Source: Sthenelais limicola | Lineage: Eukaryota > Annelida > Polychaeta > Phyllodocida > Sigalionidae | Direction of reading: 5' to 3' | Assembly (NCBI GenBank): GCA_942159475.1 | Contig: OW804102.1 | Location: 19,720,684-19,784,683 of the forward strand | Length of the DNA stretch: 64,000 nt | Part shown: piece after piece, positions 1 to 12,000 of the stretch | Layout: every line of letters begins with the position of its first letter | Numbering within the stretch: position 1 is the stretch's first letter | Position numbers and translations under genes: made by a program | The notes under the pieces: generated by a model | The model's database searches: none | The model's input: the letters and a program-made list of their open reading frames with translations, nothing else | Told to the model about the DNA's origin: nothing

Positions 1-1040
1 AGCTCCTCCACGGCTGAGGGAATGGACTACCACAGTGGAAGGATCCAGACCCACAGTCCTGGCTACCCACTTGGCGATAGCCAAAAGGTTGGAGTAAGAT
101 ACAGGAATTACTTTGCCTGCCCCATGTTTATAAAACAAGAAGCATCCTGAGGCATAGGAAAGGAGGGAAAATGCTGCTTGAGGAAAGAGGTGACAGAGAC
201 GAACTGTGTATTACAGTAACGTAGTGGTATATAATGGAGACTTCTCCTGATATTGGATGGTCTTGGAAGATCTCACCATGACAGTGACGCCCTTATGACA
301 AAAAAATACATCACTACTCAGAAGGCACCACATTAGACTTCTTGAGAAGGCTCCTCTAGCAGAGCACCACAACAGCCCAGCAGGTGCGATGATACTCAAT
401 CAAAAATAACTGGAGCAGATGGTCAACTGATATAAGATGGTTGACAGACAAGGGTAACTTGTGCAAGACCTTGACCCCCGCCTCCCAATTAATTCCAGCG
501 AGCACCATTTTAATGACATGGTAATTGCTGAAATTGACATCCCAGCTGAAGAGTTAGTGCAAAAGAGTGAGGGCTGACATGTCAAAATTAACGGTTGAGT
601 ATTTGCAACTCTGTGCCTTGAAGACCATAAACCTGCACACAGTTTCCAAGGAGGCAGGGATAGGGTTAGCTCTGATCCTGACAGAAGCTAATGGTCATAA
701 CTTTTTTTGCCCAAAAGTTACATCTTTGCATCCGGCAGATTTGAAATCAGGTGATTCAGGAGATATAGAATCGCTCAAAAAACGTTGTATGGACGCCAAA
801 GCAAGGTTCACCCCTCTGGCCACTGGACTTGTAATATTTCTATTTAATACGTGAGTTTAAAGAATGATAACCAAGGGATAGGAGAACATCCAAAGGTGAA
901 TTTAATACCGAAACACCGAAAGGCAAAAGAACTCCAAGGGTGGGAGAGAAAGAAATTACTGGTCATAAAATTGCAATTTTAACATAAAAGGGGCAATTTT
1001 AACCAGGTGAATACTGTATCCTATACCGGAAAGACCAGAA
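1..1040. other. Left edge, no recognised gene
   Basis: No reading frame here resembles a family I know. A 95-codon frame at 567-854 (+) has ordinary composition. A second short open run lies just upstream in another frame (about 520-580). This could be a frameshifted fragment of a repeat-encoded protein, but nothing supports a function. Confidence 0.3.
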
Positions 1041-1041
1041 G

Positions 1042-1918
1042 GTAAAGCGGTGAATACACAGTCACGATTTGGAAATCAGACACGATTTCAGGATCTACGA
1101 TTAAACGTGGGTGCTTATTTGCCTGAAATCGTGCCTATTCTTGGACCTACACATGCACGATATGGAGAAAAAAGTGAAATCGTGGGTAAAAAGTGAAATC
1201 GTGGATGGGTTGGCAGTCTAGATTTGATCTGCGATTCTGGAATATAGATCTGAGAAAATAGTTTTAAAAACGACCCTAGAAGCAAACAAGAAAGTAAAAA
1301 ACTGTAAAAATAAAATAAAATATAACGTTGCTCATTTTCCTGTGACACATCACCGATTTTCTGGTGGGTTTTTTTCTCTTTTTAATTGTCGAATAAAATA
1401 AAATAAAATATGAAAAGAATGAGACCTAATGTCGACATGTGTAGAAGGGAAACTCTGCATTATAAAAGTGAAAAAATTGTGTTGATCCTCCAAGAATTAG
1501 TGAAGTTATAGCATTTCAAAGTAAAATTATAAATAATCCAATTCTTTTATATTGCCAGATCGCAGATAGACCTACGAGTTTCGGATTTATTCGAAAATCG
1601 TAGAAGCACCTACGATTTATCGTAGACCCCATTATAAAGGTCTACGATAAATCGCAGCACTCTCTACACATCGACGATTAATCGTAGAAGCAGCGGTGAT
1701 TTGATTTGAAATCGCAGAAGACCATTTTTTCCACCTACGATGAATCGTACATCCAAATCAGCGCTAAATCGGCGCTAAATCGTGCATGTGTAGGGCATTT
1801 GGCACGATTTGGGACCCATGATCTGATGTACGATTTCAAATGGACAATTCCAAATCGTACGACGGATCGTGAATGCCAAATCGGCCCCCAAATCTTGACT
1901 ATGTATTCACTGCTTAAC
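1042..1918. mobile_element. MITE-like element with 31-bp terminal inverted repeats
   Basis: The ends at 1042-1072 and 1888-1918 are inverted copies that agree at 27 of 31 positions (core GTGAATACACAGTCACGATT). Subterminal copies of ACACATGCACGAT (1149-1161) and its reverse complement (1783-1795) extend the symmetry. The interior has many CTACGATT/AATCGTAG motifs, including a 19-bp stem with one mismatch at 1610-1628 and 1639-1657. No transposase frame is present, so it is a non-autonomous element or a decayed remnant. The target duplication was not resolved. Confidence 0.75.
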
Positions 1919-2548
1919 TTTTCCCAATATCCCAACCCAAGGATATGAATGCTGAAATTACACTGAAATTACCCTGAAATTGCTCTTAGTCTAGTCAGTT
2001 ATGAGTACTAGTACTCACCAGCGGCAACCCGGGATTTTGTGAGTAATGGTAGGAAATGGTAGAGATTTTGATGGATTTGATTGACAGGTTGCTCATTTTC
2101 TTGCGCGGTAGACGCGGTGAGACTATAGGCGCGCGGTAGACGCAGTAGAGGCGCGCGCAGCGCATTGGAGTGTTGGTAGGGGGATATGGGTGGGGGAGAG
2201 AGTGAGTTTTATTTGCTATTGGGGTGTCAGAGGAGACAGAGACAGACGTGTCTGTGTGTGCGCTTGTCTGAGTGTGAGTGCAGTGTCAATAAAAGTGGGT
2301 GGGATGCTTGTGCAGATACCTAGCGTTCAAGATTTTGAGTGTGTTTAACATACTTTATTTTATGTATGTCAGGAGAGCTATACAAGGTTTAATATGATTG
2401 TATATAGTATATAGTCCATAGAGTCCATATAAGCATATAAGTCCATATATTATCATTGTACAAAGTGTATAATCCTGAAGTGTCAAACTGGTTGAGAGCA
2501 TATAAGCTGCATATAAAATAAAGTCCGGGAGAGTCCAGTAAGTTCACA

Positions 2549-2745
2549 TACCGTAGTGGCCCGTTCATAAGCCCGGGCTTGTATTTGTTTAGACCCCCCT
2601 CTTGCCCCGGCTTGCAATTGAGATAGGCTTTTAATCGATAATTAAATTTTAGTGGATTTTATTTTTTCATTACCCCTACACCCCCGGTCTGTATTCGAGA
2701 TAGGCTTATAAACAGGTCCCGGCTTATAAACGGGCCACTACGGTA
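2549..2745. mobile_element. 197-bp MITE, TIR TACCGTAGTGGCCCGTT
   Basis: The left end TACCGTAGTGGCCCGTTCAT (from 2549) is matched by its reverse complement ending at 2745, with one mismatch over about 25 bp. The interior is AT-rich and non-coding. Short length and near-identical ends are typical of a recently active non-autonomous DNA transposon. The superfamily is not assigned. Confidence 0.8.
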
Positions 2746-2822
2746 AGCACTTTAAAAAATCAGTGTTTTCACCGTTAATCCTATAAGTCCATATTGAATA
2801 AATAAAGTCCATGTGCAATAAC

Positions 2823-3790
2823 TTAGTTTAATAAGAATAAGAGGGAGAGAGAGAGGGAAACAGAGAGAGAGAGAGAAGAGGAGGAGGAGGGTGAAGGTGA
2901 TGTTGGATTGTGAGATAGTGTTATTAGTGTATGAAGGGTTGGTAGGGAGAGGGTATGTGGCTGGGAGAGAATAGGGGAGAGAGAGCAGTGTGGAGGGGTG
3001 TAGGAGTTGATAGGTATGGAATGGTGAGTGTGAGGGAGAGAGAGAGAGAGAGGGTGACAGAGGCACATGAAAAGCACATTATATGTCCTGTATAGTGCTA
3101 AGTATATTTTATTTTATACACATATATAATATTATTGTTTGGGATTGATGTCAATTTTATGAGTAAAGGGAACAATGGGATAACAAAGAAGCCAATGGTT
3201 GTTGTGTAGGATAACAAATGGACTATTAGTGTGTGATGTGCTGAGGAAGGAGGGCCTGTGTGCAGGGGTGTAGGGAGTGGGTGGATTGTACGGAATGGTG
3301 AGTATGAGGGAGAGAGAGAGGGTGAGAGAGACAGGGAGAAGCAGGGAGGGAGAGAGAGTATATATGGGGGTTTGTGTGAAGCCTGGCAATGGATTTATTT
3401 GCTATTGGGTTGTGGTGGGAGAAGGACATGTGACAGAGGGAGAAAGGGGAGAGAGGAGATTGGGGTTTGTGTAAGGCATAGCAATTGATTTATTTGGTAT
3501 TGGGTTTTGGATGGAGAAGGAGAGAAAGAGAGAGGGGGGTAGGAGTGAGGGGTAGGGTGACTAGATAGGGTGGGAGAAGGACATGTGAGAGAGGGAGAAA
3601 GGGGAGAGAGGAGATTGGGGTTTGTGTAAGGCATAGCAATTGATTTATTTGGTATTGGGTTGTGGATGGAGAAGGAGAGAAAGAGAGAGAGGGGGGTAGG
3701 AGTGAGGGGTAGGGTGACTAGATAGGGTGAGGAATAGGGAATGGGCTGGGGTATAGGAGGAGGAACTGTGGGATGGAGTGAGAGTACATT
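2823..3790. repeat. Purine-rich low-complexity block with a 155-bp tandem duplication
   Basis: The plus strand is dominated by GAGAGA/GGGAGA runs. Within it, 3416-3570 is repeated almost perfectly at 3571-3727 (period 155 bp), and a diverged third copy precedes it around 3368-3415. Apparent open frames on both strands (Ser/Leu/Pro-rich or Arg/Glu/Gly-rich) come from this composition and are not genes. Confidence 0.8.
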
Positions 3791-6520
3791 TCCAAATTGG
3801 ACAAATTGCATTGGATCAATGGATGAATATGTCTATTAACTACAAGAAGTTTTTTACTCATGTAAATTATGCACTTGCTCACAGGGCTAGTAGAGTATAA
3901 AAGCCACTAGTCCTTATAGAAATTTAGTAGACCTTACAATATCCTTGGGCAATGTTGAATATGCTTGGCTAGTGTCATAATGCTTTGATGCTGCTGGGCA
4001 CAATGCTTTAGTGGTGACTGATTGACAGAGAACACACTTGATCCAATCTGTTCTAGGAGCATCTTTGGATGGCTCAAGTTGGCCCCTTTCAAGTAGCTAA
4101 TAAGGTTGGGACATTGGCAGTCACTTTTACTGCAGTAAAATAATCACATAAATACACTTTCAGTTATATCCATAAATCATCTGCATTATATATAATACTT
4201 GCAATAGAGTTGTAAAATCGTCACATTTAGTTAGAGGATTTATTTTGATCGGTCTCATTCAGACATGCATCGGCCACGCCCCCTACCAACTCGGAGGCGA
4301 ATTAACTTTCTTCCATCCACACACTTGTGGGTCACTTCCCAAGGTCCAAGGTACTGGTTGCTGTCCATGTCTAATCGCTATCTCAAAGTTGATCATGTGG
4401 GAAGGGAGGGGAGGGACTGACCGCTAGGTCAGTGGAGGGAGGGGGCATTGATTAAGAGCGGGAGGGAGAGGGGAGGGGAGATAACCACATGACCGGGTCA
4501 CGACCCAAGGGATGGGTCAGAGATGACAGTGGTCACTCTGGCCTCGTATTCACCGTTTATTATCCTGTGGTTGATTGGACCCCTTATCTAACCTGGTAAT
4601 TACTTGGTCCAGCCAGGATAAGTCAATCAGCCCAGGCCCTGTGTCCATGGTTGTAATCTGTCTAGCATATAAGAAATAAAATTGATTACGGCCAACCCTC
4701 TTTTAACTGGTTCGGCTCTGGCTCGAAACATACATCTCTGTGTGTTGCGTTGGTTAATTTCTTGCTCAACTATTAACCCTAAATATTCATCAGAGAACAA
4801 CCCTGAATTCTGCAGGGTAATTATAATTTATTGGTTGGAACACATTTTGCTTTCCATAAATTTTTGCTCTGGGGATCCTGATCAACCTGACCTAAATGAA
4901 TCTAGATCAGATCAAAAACAAATCCAAATAATACATCTAGTTCACTTCATGGATTCCTTGATTTTTTCATATATACTTGTTCTTTGATAATTATTGGTTA
5001 TCTTTACAAATGAATATGTTCAAGGATTAGCTGGAAATGATCTAAAGAAGGACGTTGAAGTTGAATACGGCCAACTTTTTTTCAGTGCAGTTTTGGCAGA
5101 AAATGTTATCCTATGGCAAGCAAGATGTATACAAAATGAGTAGTGTAAAATCCAGATTGAGAAATGACATCAAAGTCGAAAATGATAACTCAATGTTGGA
5201 ATTGTATTTGGTTATGTATTTTCTTCATAAGTTTAAAGAATAATTATTCACTTTTGATTGGTGGTGGCCATCTTGATTTATTTTTTAGCAAAGGCTATTT
5301 TCACTTTTTTTTTGGTCCAATGACTTATTCAATGACTTCATCGAGTTACTAGGCTCCAAAAATATTATGTAGATATTTTTGATATATTCCTATAGCATCA
5401 TTAGGGTCTAAGATATGTGGGTACATAGATTTGCAAGATTTAGTAGTTGTCTTACTAGGAATTATCACTCCAATGAGTTCTTGAATGTCTTTATCGAATT
5501 GCTACACTGAATAAAGATATATTTAGACATCTAGAATATAATTATATCCCCAATAGAAGCAAAGGTATGCCTATTTGCAGATTCACAGGGTTTAGTGGCA
5601 ACCATCTTGAATATTTTGTATTGTTCAATGTCACAAACTTGAAATCACTCTGTAATGTGATTTAGGAACCCCATAGTTAATAAATCAAGATAAAAAAATA
5701 ATTGTTCTGGTATTTCTGGGATAGGTTAACTCATTGCCACACTATTCCTCTAATTTGGTGGCGGCCATTTTAAAAATGTCCGCTATGGCTGTAATGATAA
5801 TAATTCAAGATAGCACTATATCTGAACATAACTACCCAAACCACATTTGTTGCAGTGCTGAGACCCTCCTAATATTATCTATCACTGAAAGGGAAATCTT
5901 ACTGTGGTATAAATGCTGTGGCAGATATGTAGGCTATTTGGGTATTTTCTTTTTGTTATGTGTATTAAAAAGAATCATTTCATATGTCTAGACCTCAGTA
6001 GATACAAATTTGAGTAAATTGTGGGCTAAACTTAACTTTCATTCAATTCCAAACTATGTTTTGTTATATAGCTAAATCCCTGCTGAATAATGTATTATTA
6101 ACAATCCCCTTGGACACACTGATCAAAATCAAACCTTTTCAAATAGTGCAAATCCCCTCTGGTGTGTGCTTGTGCGTCAGTAAAAAGTAAATAAAGAAAG
6201 ATAAGTAATGGTTTGTCCTGTCTCCCCCCATATTTATACAAACTCACAGGACCCTACCATGGGCTATGACCAATTGTTTACTTAGTCAACTATTTCAACT
6301 TAGTTGTTACCATGGCCATCCAAATTCTTTTCAAATAAAATTAACCTCGCATTGGATCTCAAACTCTCGCATGAAGTAAACCAATGATTTGGGATATTTT
6401 ATATAGGATACCAGCAGGTACTTCAATCTCTTGGTCCAGTTCTATGCAAGCAAGCAAGGATTAATCTCTTGGTCAAGGGGTTGCAGGGGCCTGTAGTGAT
6501 GAAGGATAATGAAGCTAATA
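3791..6520. other. Unassigned AT-rich spacer
   Basis: No conserved protein, RNA gene or strong inverted repeat is seen. GGCGGCCATTTT- or GGCCATCTTGA-like phrases recur at about 5254, 5596 and 5758, which suggests old dispersed repeat sequence. Short frames in this stretch show no recognisable domain. Confidence 0.4.
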
Positions 6521-6625
6521 ATAAGCTAATGAAGGATTATTGTAAAAATTCCCTCACCTGAAAAAAGGAAAATAAATCTTTCTACATGGAAAATTCCCAG
6601 CTCGTAGAAATAGGCTATACACACA

Positions 6626-6823
6626 TTGGTGGGTAGGAATTTCTTGCTGAAGGAGGAAAGTATACAACAGGCCCCAGCACTTGTTGCTCTAAGAACTGTT
6701 GCGCCTCCCAACCATTCAATATACTCAGGTACTACATTCTGCAAGTTGTACTCCTTGGATACCCTACGGTGCTTTGGCAGTAGCTTTTCAAATACAAATT
6801 CATTTTGAAATGGCAAATACTTT
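6626..6823 (-). pseudogene. Possible isolated exon of unknown protein
   Basis: On the minus strand the frame across this stretch reads like real protein. Examples are LPFQNEFVFEKLLPKHRRVS followed by a segment with EYIEWLGGATV and SAGACCILSSFSKKFLPTN. Possible exon boundaries are an AG just upstream of the TATTTGCC (about 6823) and a GT after the Thr-Asn codons (about 6630). I do not recognise the family and no flanking exons are visible within several kilobases. It may be an exon of a gene with long introns, a captured exon, or a chance open frame. Tandem repeats lie directly on its right. Confidence 0.25.
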
Positions 6824-6859
6824 TTTATACAATTTTGGATTACCATGCTATTAGTCATC

Positions 6860-7085
6860 AAAAAGTAAGCTTTTTGTTCATGTTTGCCAATGGATTACCT
6901 GTAAAAGAAGACATTGGCATCCGTAGGCTAAAAGTGAGGTTTTTTTCTAATGGTGCTTGCCTTAAAATTGTCAATTACCTGGAAAAAAGGCATGGGCATC
7001 CATAGGCTAAAAGTAAGTTTTTTAATGGTGCTTGCCTCAAAATTTTGGATTACCTGGAAAAGAGGGCATTGGGTTGCATACACAT
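6860..7085. repeat. Tandem repeat, 75-80-bp unit
   Basis: Units starting ATTACCTG at 6894, 6974 and 7049 share GGCATCC(G/A)TAGGCTAAAAGT and AATGGTGCTTGCCT segments. A partial copy precedes them from about 6860. There are about two and a half copies, moderately diverged. Confidence 0.7.
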
Positions 7086-7289
7086 TATTGGATTACCTAA
7101 AAACATCATATTCCACATTTCCATGTTATCAAGCATCATATTCCATATCATCAACCCATGTTAACACACCTCTCTGTCATCCCTTGATCAAATACCTACT
7201 CACATCCTTCTCTTTTTAATTTAAAAAATGATTAACCCTATGGCTACTACAGGATTCCTTAGTAAGATTTCTTAGTAACTTAATCTACC

Positions 7290-7876
7290 TGTATTGGGGT
7301 GTCTCCCACTCCATGCTCTCTCTCTCTCCCTCCCACCTATTTCTCTCTCATCCCTCCTACCTCCATCACCCCTCACACACAAACATCCACACACATCTCC
7401 TCCACCACCCCACACCTAAATAAATCTGTCTCTCATCCCTCCCACCCCCCACTCTTCTACTCCCTCTCTCCGCCTCTCACCCGCCACCCTATAGCCTTCA
7501 TCCCTCTCTCCCTCACACATCTGTCTCCTCCAACACACATCACACATATGATTTATTTGTTATCCCACAACCTCACCACCTTCATTGATCTACTTGCTCT
7601 CTCCTGCCCTCACCTCTCCTGCCCTCACCTCTCCTCCACTCTCTCTCCCACACCACCCACGAATAACAAATTTGTTATCCTACATCCTCACTCCATTCAT
7701 TGACATACCTGCTCTCTCGATCGGCTCTCACCTTTCCCTGCTTTGTCTTTCTCTCCACATATCTCTTTCCTCCTCTGCTCTCTCTCCCCCTCCCATCCCT
7801 CACCAGTCCCCATTCTCCCCACACAATCCAACAACCCCCACACACACAAATAAGATAAGATAAGATAAGATAAGAT
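7290..7876. repeat. Pyrimidine-rich block ending in (ATAAG)n
   Basis: The plus strand is C/T-rich (CTCTCTCCC and CACCTCTCC runs) to about 7840, then a five-fold TAAGA microsatellite runs to about 7876. Next comes TTTTTTATTCGTCAAATAAAATC, which on the minus strand looks like the 3' end of a retroposon with a (CTTAT)n tail. It is similar in style to the purine-rich block at 2.8-3.8 kb, on the opposite strand. Long frames here are compositional. Confidence 0.6.
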
Positions 7877-8484
7877 GTTTTTTATTCGTCAAATAAAATC
7901 ACAGTTACACATAGGTAAGTGAGATAGGTAAGGGAAATTGACAAAAAGGTCTACATGCCATTATGTTACAACGAAGGTAGCATCTCTTCCGGCAGTTACC
8001 ATTAATTTTGAAGATAATTGTGCCAAGAAGTAAAGTGGGTAAATATACTATAGTACAGGCTAATCATAGCGAAATAAACACTATGTTTTCTACGTATATT
8101 TGGGCAGAACAGCTCAAATATTTACATAAGACAATGCGAGATAGACTAGGCAAGAGGTTTAGTGTCCATACAGTACAGTACAAATAGGACTTGCGTACAG
8201 GCTACGTAAATATATGTGTAGGTTTGACTAATGAACCAAGTAAAATAAAATAAAATAAGGATAAAGTAAAACAAATGATTCAGCTTTAATCAATAGGAGT
8301 TTATGATCCCTATGTTTGTGGTCGAGGAGAACACCTGGACCCTTATATGAATCGATTCAATGGAAGCTTGAAATAAAATAAAGTACATTATTTTATTATT
8401 ACTCTGATATCGATCCTGGAGAACATAACATATTTTAGCATTAAAAGCATACATTTAGAATGATGTATCATGCAGGGCTCTAAT

Positions 8485-8925
8485 ATCAACAAACTAACAT
8501 AGCCATTTCTTAAGATCAACAAAGGACATAGACCCTTTATTAAAGCAGCAAATTGACATGGGATTCTGGGGACAAGGGACAAATGCTCATCCTTAGCATG
8601 ACAAATCAACAATATAAGGGGGAAAATCAACAATCTATCATAGCCATTTCTTGTGATCAACAAACGACATAGGGAGGAAGGGCAAATAGAGAGCGATAAA
8701 TGTAGAGTGAATGAAGAGTGAATGAAGAGCAACAAATTAACATAGGATTTTGGAGACAAGGGAAAAATGCCCATCGTTAGCGGGACAAATCAACATTATA
8801 AGGGGTCCTGATGCCTAAAATTGACAAACTGACATAGCCATTTCTTATGATTGACCCGGGATTCTTGGAACAAGGGACAAATGCTGCTCCTTAGCACAAC
8901 AAATCAACACAGGACACCCCATTAG
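8485..8925. repeat. Diverged tandem repeats, about three copies
   Basis: The phrases CATAGCCATTTCTTRTGAT, GGACAAGGGACAAATGCTC and CAAATCAACAATATAAGGGG recur in the same order about every 140-190 bp. One copy contains a short GAATGAAGAGT duplication. No coding capacity is evident. Confidence 0.65.
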
Positions 8926-9294
8926 GGAGCCCTTTACCTTCATCCTGTGGGCGAGTGAACATTTTTGGGATATTTAGAACATTTGTTGAGAATATTGTGC
9001 ATTTTGAAAAAATTGTAGGATTTGCCCATGCCATTAGATCCGAGACACTTGAATAAAGGAGGAGGAGGAATAGAAACAAGACCAAATGGCACAATCATAA
9101 AATACTGCCTCTCTCATATTTAGTGCTGCAAAGTTACAGAGAGCAGAAAAAAGGAATGCAATAGCCTCAGATCCTGATCTTGATACACCCAGTAGAAAGT
9201 ATACCTATGAAAGCTGTCAGCTGAATATCCCTTTACAATCTCTCTGCTATTTCCGAACCACCTCATGAAGCATCTACTTTCCACCTAGACAGTT

Positions 9295-9915
9295 GAATGA
9301 GCTGTAGACATTTAAGGACAGCAACTCCTGGCAAAACTGAATGCTGGGGACCTGGTGGCATGGGAGACTAAGTACCACGCTCCCTGCCTTGCTGTACTGT
9401 ACAACCAAACAGCAGCTTTGCAAGATCACACTGACCAAGAGGATCAGACTACCAAGGCCAGCCATGACATTGCCCTTGCTGAGCTCCTTTCATATAATGA
9501 AGAAGCCAGGGATGATGAGAAGAAACCAGCATTTGAACTTTCTTATCTCACCAGCCTATATTTAGCTTGTTTGAAAGGTCTGGGACCACATGTGCACATC
9601 CATAGTACTACGCTTAAAAACCGGATTTTTGCTCTCAACCCAGACTTAAGTGAGTGAGTGAGTGAGTTAGATTGGTTGCTTAATGCCCTTATCAACACAT
9701 TTAAGAAGTGTTTTATCAAGGACGGGAGAGCTGAGAGGGAGGCAGTTTATGATCATACCCAGGAAAAAGAGATAGAGAAGAAGGTAGAGAGAGAGAGAAA
9801 CCCAAACTTAAGTGTGCACAAGGAAGAGCGTGATGTGCTTCTTGCATTTAAAAGACATAGGGCCTGCTCTGCAGAAGGTTTGTAAAGACAACTATGAAGC
9901 CATCTACATGGCAAA
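9295..9915 (+). pseudogene. Broken fragment of an uncharacterised, repeat-associated metazoan protein
   Basis: Frame pieces read LNAGDLVAWETKYHAPCLAV, then a run with IALAELLSYNEEA and FELSYLTSLYLACLKGLG, then VHIHSTTLKNRIFALNPDLS, and finally KEERDVLLAF and DIGPALQKVCKDNYEAIYMA. From general knowledge, this order (AKYH..CL..LYN, AFAELV.YIEE, VH.TRLK.RLL..FPD, GRDVLLAFDEDIG) matches a large uncharacterised protein family that is multicopy in fish, cnidarians and echinoderms. Its function is unknown and it is probably linked to mobile DNA. This copy is broken by frameshifts near 9325 and 9855, an in-frame stop near 9290, and a SINE-like insertion at 9653-9798. A GTGAGC follows the last matching codons. 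It is too damaged to encode protein here. Confidence 0.6.
9637..9814. mobile_element. SINE-like insertion with 16-bp target-site duplication
   Basis: AACCCAGACTTAAGTG at 9637-9652 and AACCCAAACTTAAGTG at 9799-9814 flank a 146-bp insert (9653-9798). The insert begins AGTGAGTGAGTGAGTTAGAT and ends in a (GA)n-rich tract. Removing the insert and one flank rejoins the protein frame (NPDLS to VHKEERDVLLAF). A (AGTG)n start with a pyrimidine or purine end recalls short interspersed elements of marine invertebrates. The family name is not assigned. Confidence 0.75.
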
Positions 9916-9931
9916 GGTGAGCATTGAGCAT

Positions 9932-9995
9932 TGAGCATTGTGAGCAGTGAGCATTGTGAGCAGTGAGCATTGTGAGCAGTGAGCATTGTGAGCAG
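9932..9995. repeat. Minisatellite, 4 x 16 bp
   Basis: There are four perfect copies of TGAGCATTGTGAGCAG. Shorter GAGCATT units precede them from 9918. Confidence 0.95.
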
Positions 9996-12000
9996 AAACA
10001 TTTTCTTTAATGCAAGGTATTTTCAATGGATCATTTGACTGGGATTGTCAAGAGACGGCAGTTCCCCAGTTCCTCTGTTAGCATTGGTGATGGGTTAAAA
10101 TGTGTAAAACATCCTGATTTGGATGTTATAAAGGCTGCATTTGACTCGGTCCTCATTGGTTCTTTTGAGATACCAAATTTTGAAGCACTGTAATTCAAAA
10201 ATGAGCACGGTGACCCATTGATTTTTTTCCATCTTTATGACCAGAAACACTTCAAGAATCAAATACCAAAGTTTTAAAAAAATGACATTTATTTTCATTT
10301 TCCACTAGATAGTAGCGTTTGCCTTTAAAATGAGACAGAACCAACATATGAAAATGATTAAAAGACAGGGATCGTTCTTGGGAATAGATAGAATGATTGG
10401 TATGCTTAATCACGAATTAATTTTCAATACAAAACAGTTATGGGATACAGAGTCAAAACATGCACAATTCAAGACAAATAAGGTGATAGGGTTTGCTTTA
10501 ACATTGTTTTGGGGCGTCCCAGGATTCTTAGAGAGTTAAGAGAAATTGTTTTGATAACGATTAGTGAAGGAGCTGCTATTCAGCAGTAAATAGTACATGT
10601 GTACCATGTAGCAGCTGCTATACTGATGGGATAAGAGCTGGCGTTATAAGGTGCTATATTGACCTACTTTAGGCACAGGGGAAAGCAGGTTTTTCACCCA
10701 GTGTAATTGGAGCATGGAGGATTTCATGTTTTCCACGTAAGATCTCCGCATCACACCACCACCATGACCTCAGAGCCAGCCAACTGTGAATTAAAGTATC
10801 ACTACGCAGTTTGTATCAACTCCTCTCCAATCTCTGAACATACCAGACAAAGTGAGCGCCTTCAACAAGGAAATCATTGCTCCTTCTGTTACATCTTCAA
10901 GCATCTAAGGTAATAACCAAGCTAACACAAATAACTGACCTAAAACTATATTCCCTCATTTTAACCAAGACAATGGTTACAGGAAGAGCCAACATATTCA
11001 AGTAGGGAGCCATTTATTCAAGGACCAAATTTGTGTCTGTCCCTCCCTATTATCAGCCATCCCTCTTAATTATGTTTAATTTCTACAATAATTTAATGGA
11101 ACTGTGATCTTCATCAACCAATGCGTCTATAACAGAGACAACGCCAACAATTGCATAAACTAACACAGGTACATGTGCATAAAGTCCACCCGCTACATGT
11201 CTATTGTTGAGAAAGCGATTAAATATAAAGTCAGTCTGAGCAGCAGGTATAGATCTCCACAATACATTGGTGACATATCCTATAGACATAAGGGCAAATT
11301 ATTGCTGTTGTGCAAGGATTATTTATCACTTACATATATCCACACCATCTTCATTTTTGTGGAATATGCATCTATTGCAAGCAAGTTGGAGGAAATAATT
11401 ATTTCCTATATTCCTCATGATATTAAAAAGGTATTGAACACAGATATGAACTAAGCTTGAGTTTGTTCAGAAGTGCCTGAGTATATTTCTGACTTCCCTA
11501 ATACCCTCTTTACCTTCTCATGCGCTTGTTAGGATCTCAGCAACTGCCGGTATTGTTATTTCATCCATTAGAACTGTTTTGATGATTCTACTATAGTATA
11601 GACATCTATAAAATACAATTATGCATATATGGGTCTTTAGAACATTGCTAGCTCATTGTATAGATCTATACATAATTCTACAGATTTGATATTCTCCTCC
11701 CTGTTAATATTAGGGGAACAATGATGGTCCTTTAAGGTGCTCTAATGAGTGGGGGGACAGACCCCAAAAGACTTTAATTAAAGGTATATGTGGGTGTTCA
11801 AGGAAAAAAAGAGTGTCCACTGACATTTTCACAAAACTTTGAAAGGAAGAAAGAAATCGAAAACAAATTATATCTCACCACCTTAGTTTATATCTAACAG
11901 TCACTTGAAAGTAACAGTGCTTTAACATGGGTTCAAATCATCAAACTGATGTCAAATATGAATTCTCTAACACCCAAAACCCTAATAACCATATACTGAC
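9996..12000. other. Unassigned spacer
   Basis: No recognised gene or structured repeat is seen. Frames of 60-90 codons (for example 10330-10539 and 11173-11454 on plus) lack recognisable domains and are within chance expectation for AT-rich DNA. Confidence 0.4.

Noticed and set aside
2752..3811. Several 65-138-codon frames on both strands
   Set aside because: They come from GA/CT simple sequence (Ser-Leu-Pro or Arg-Glu-Gly repeats) and have no domain or start context.
7299..7863. 134- and 92-codon plus-strand frames
   Set aside because: Pyrimidine-rich low complexity; His/Pro/Ser/Leu composition only.
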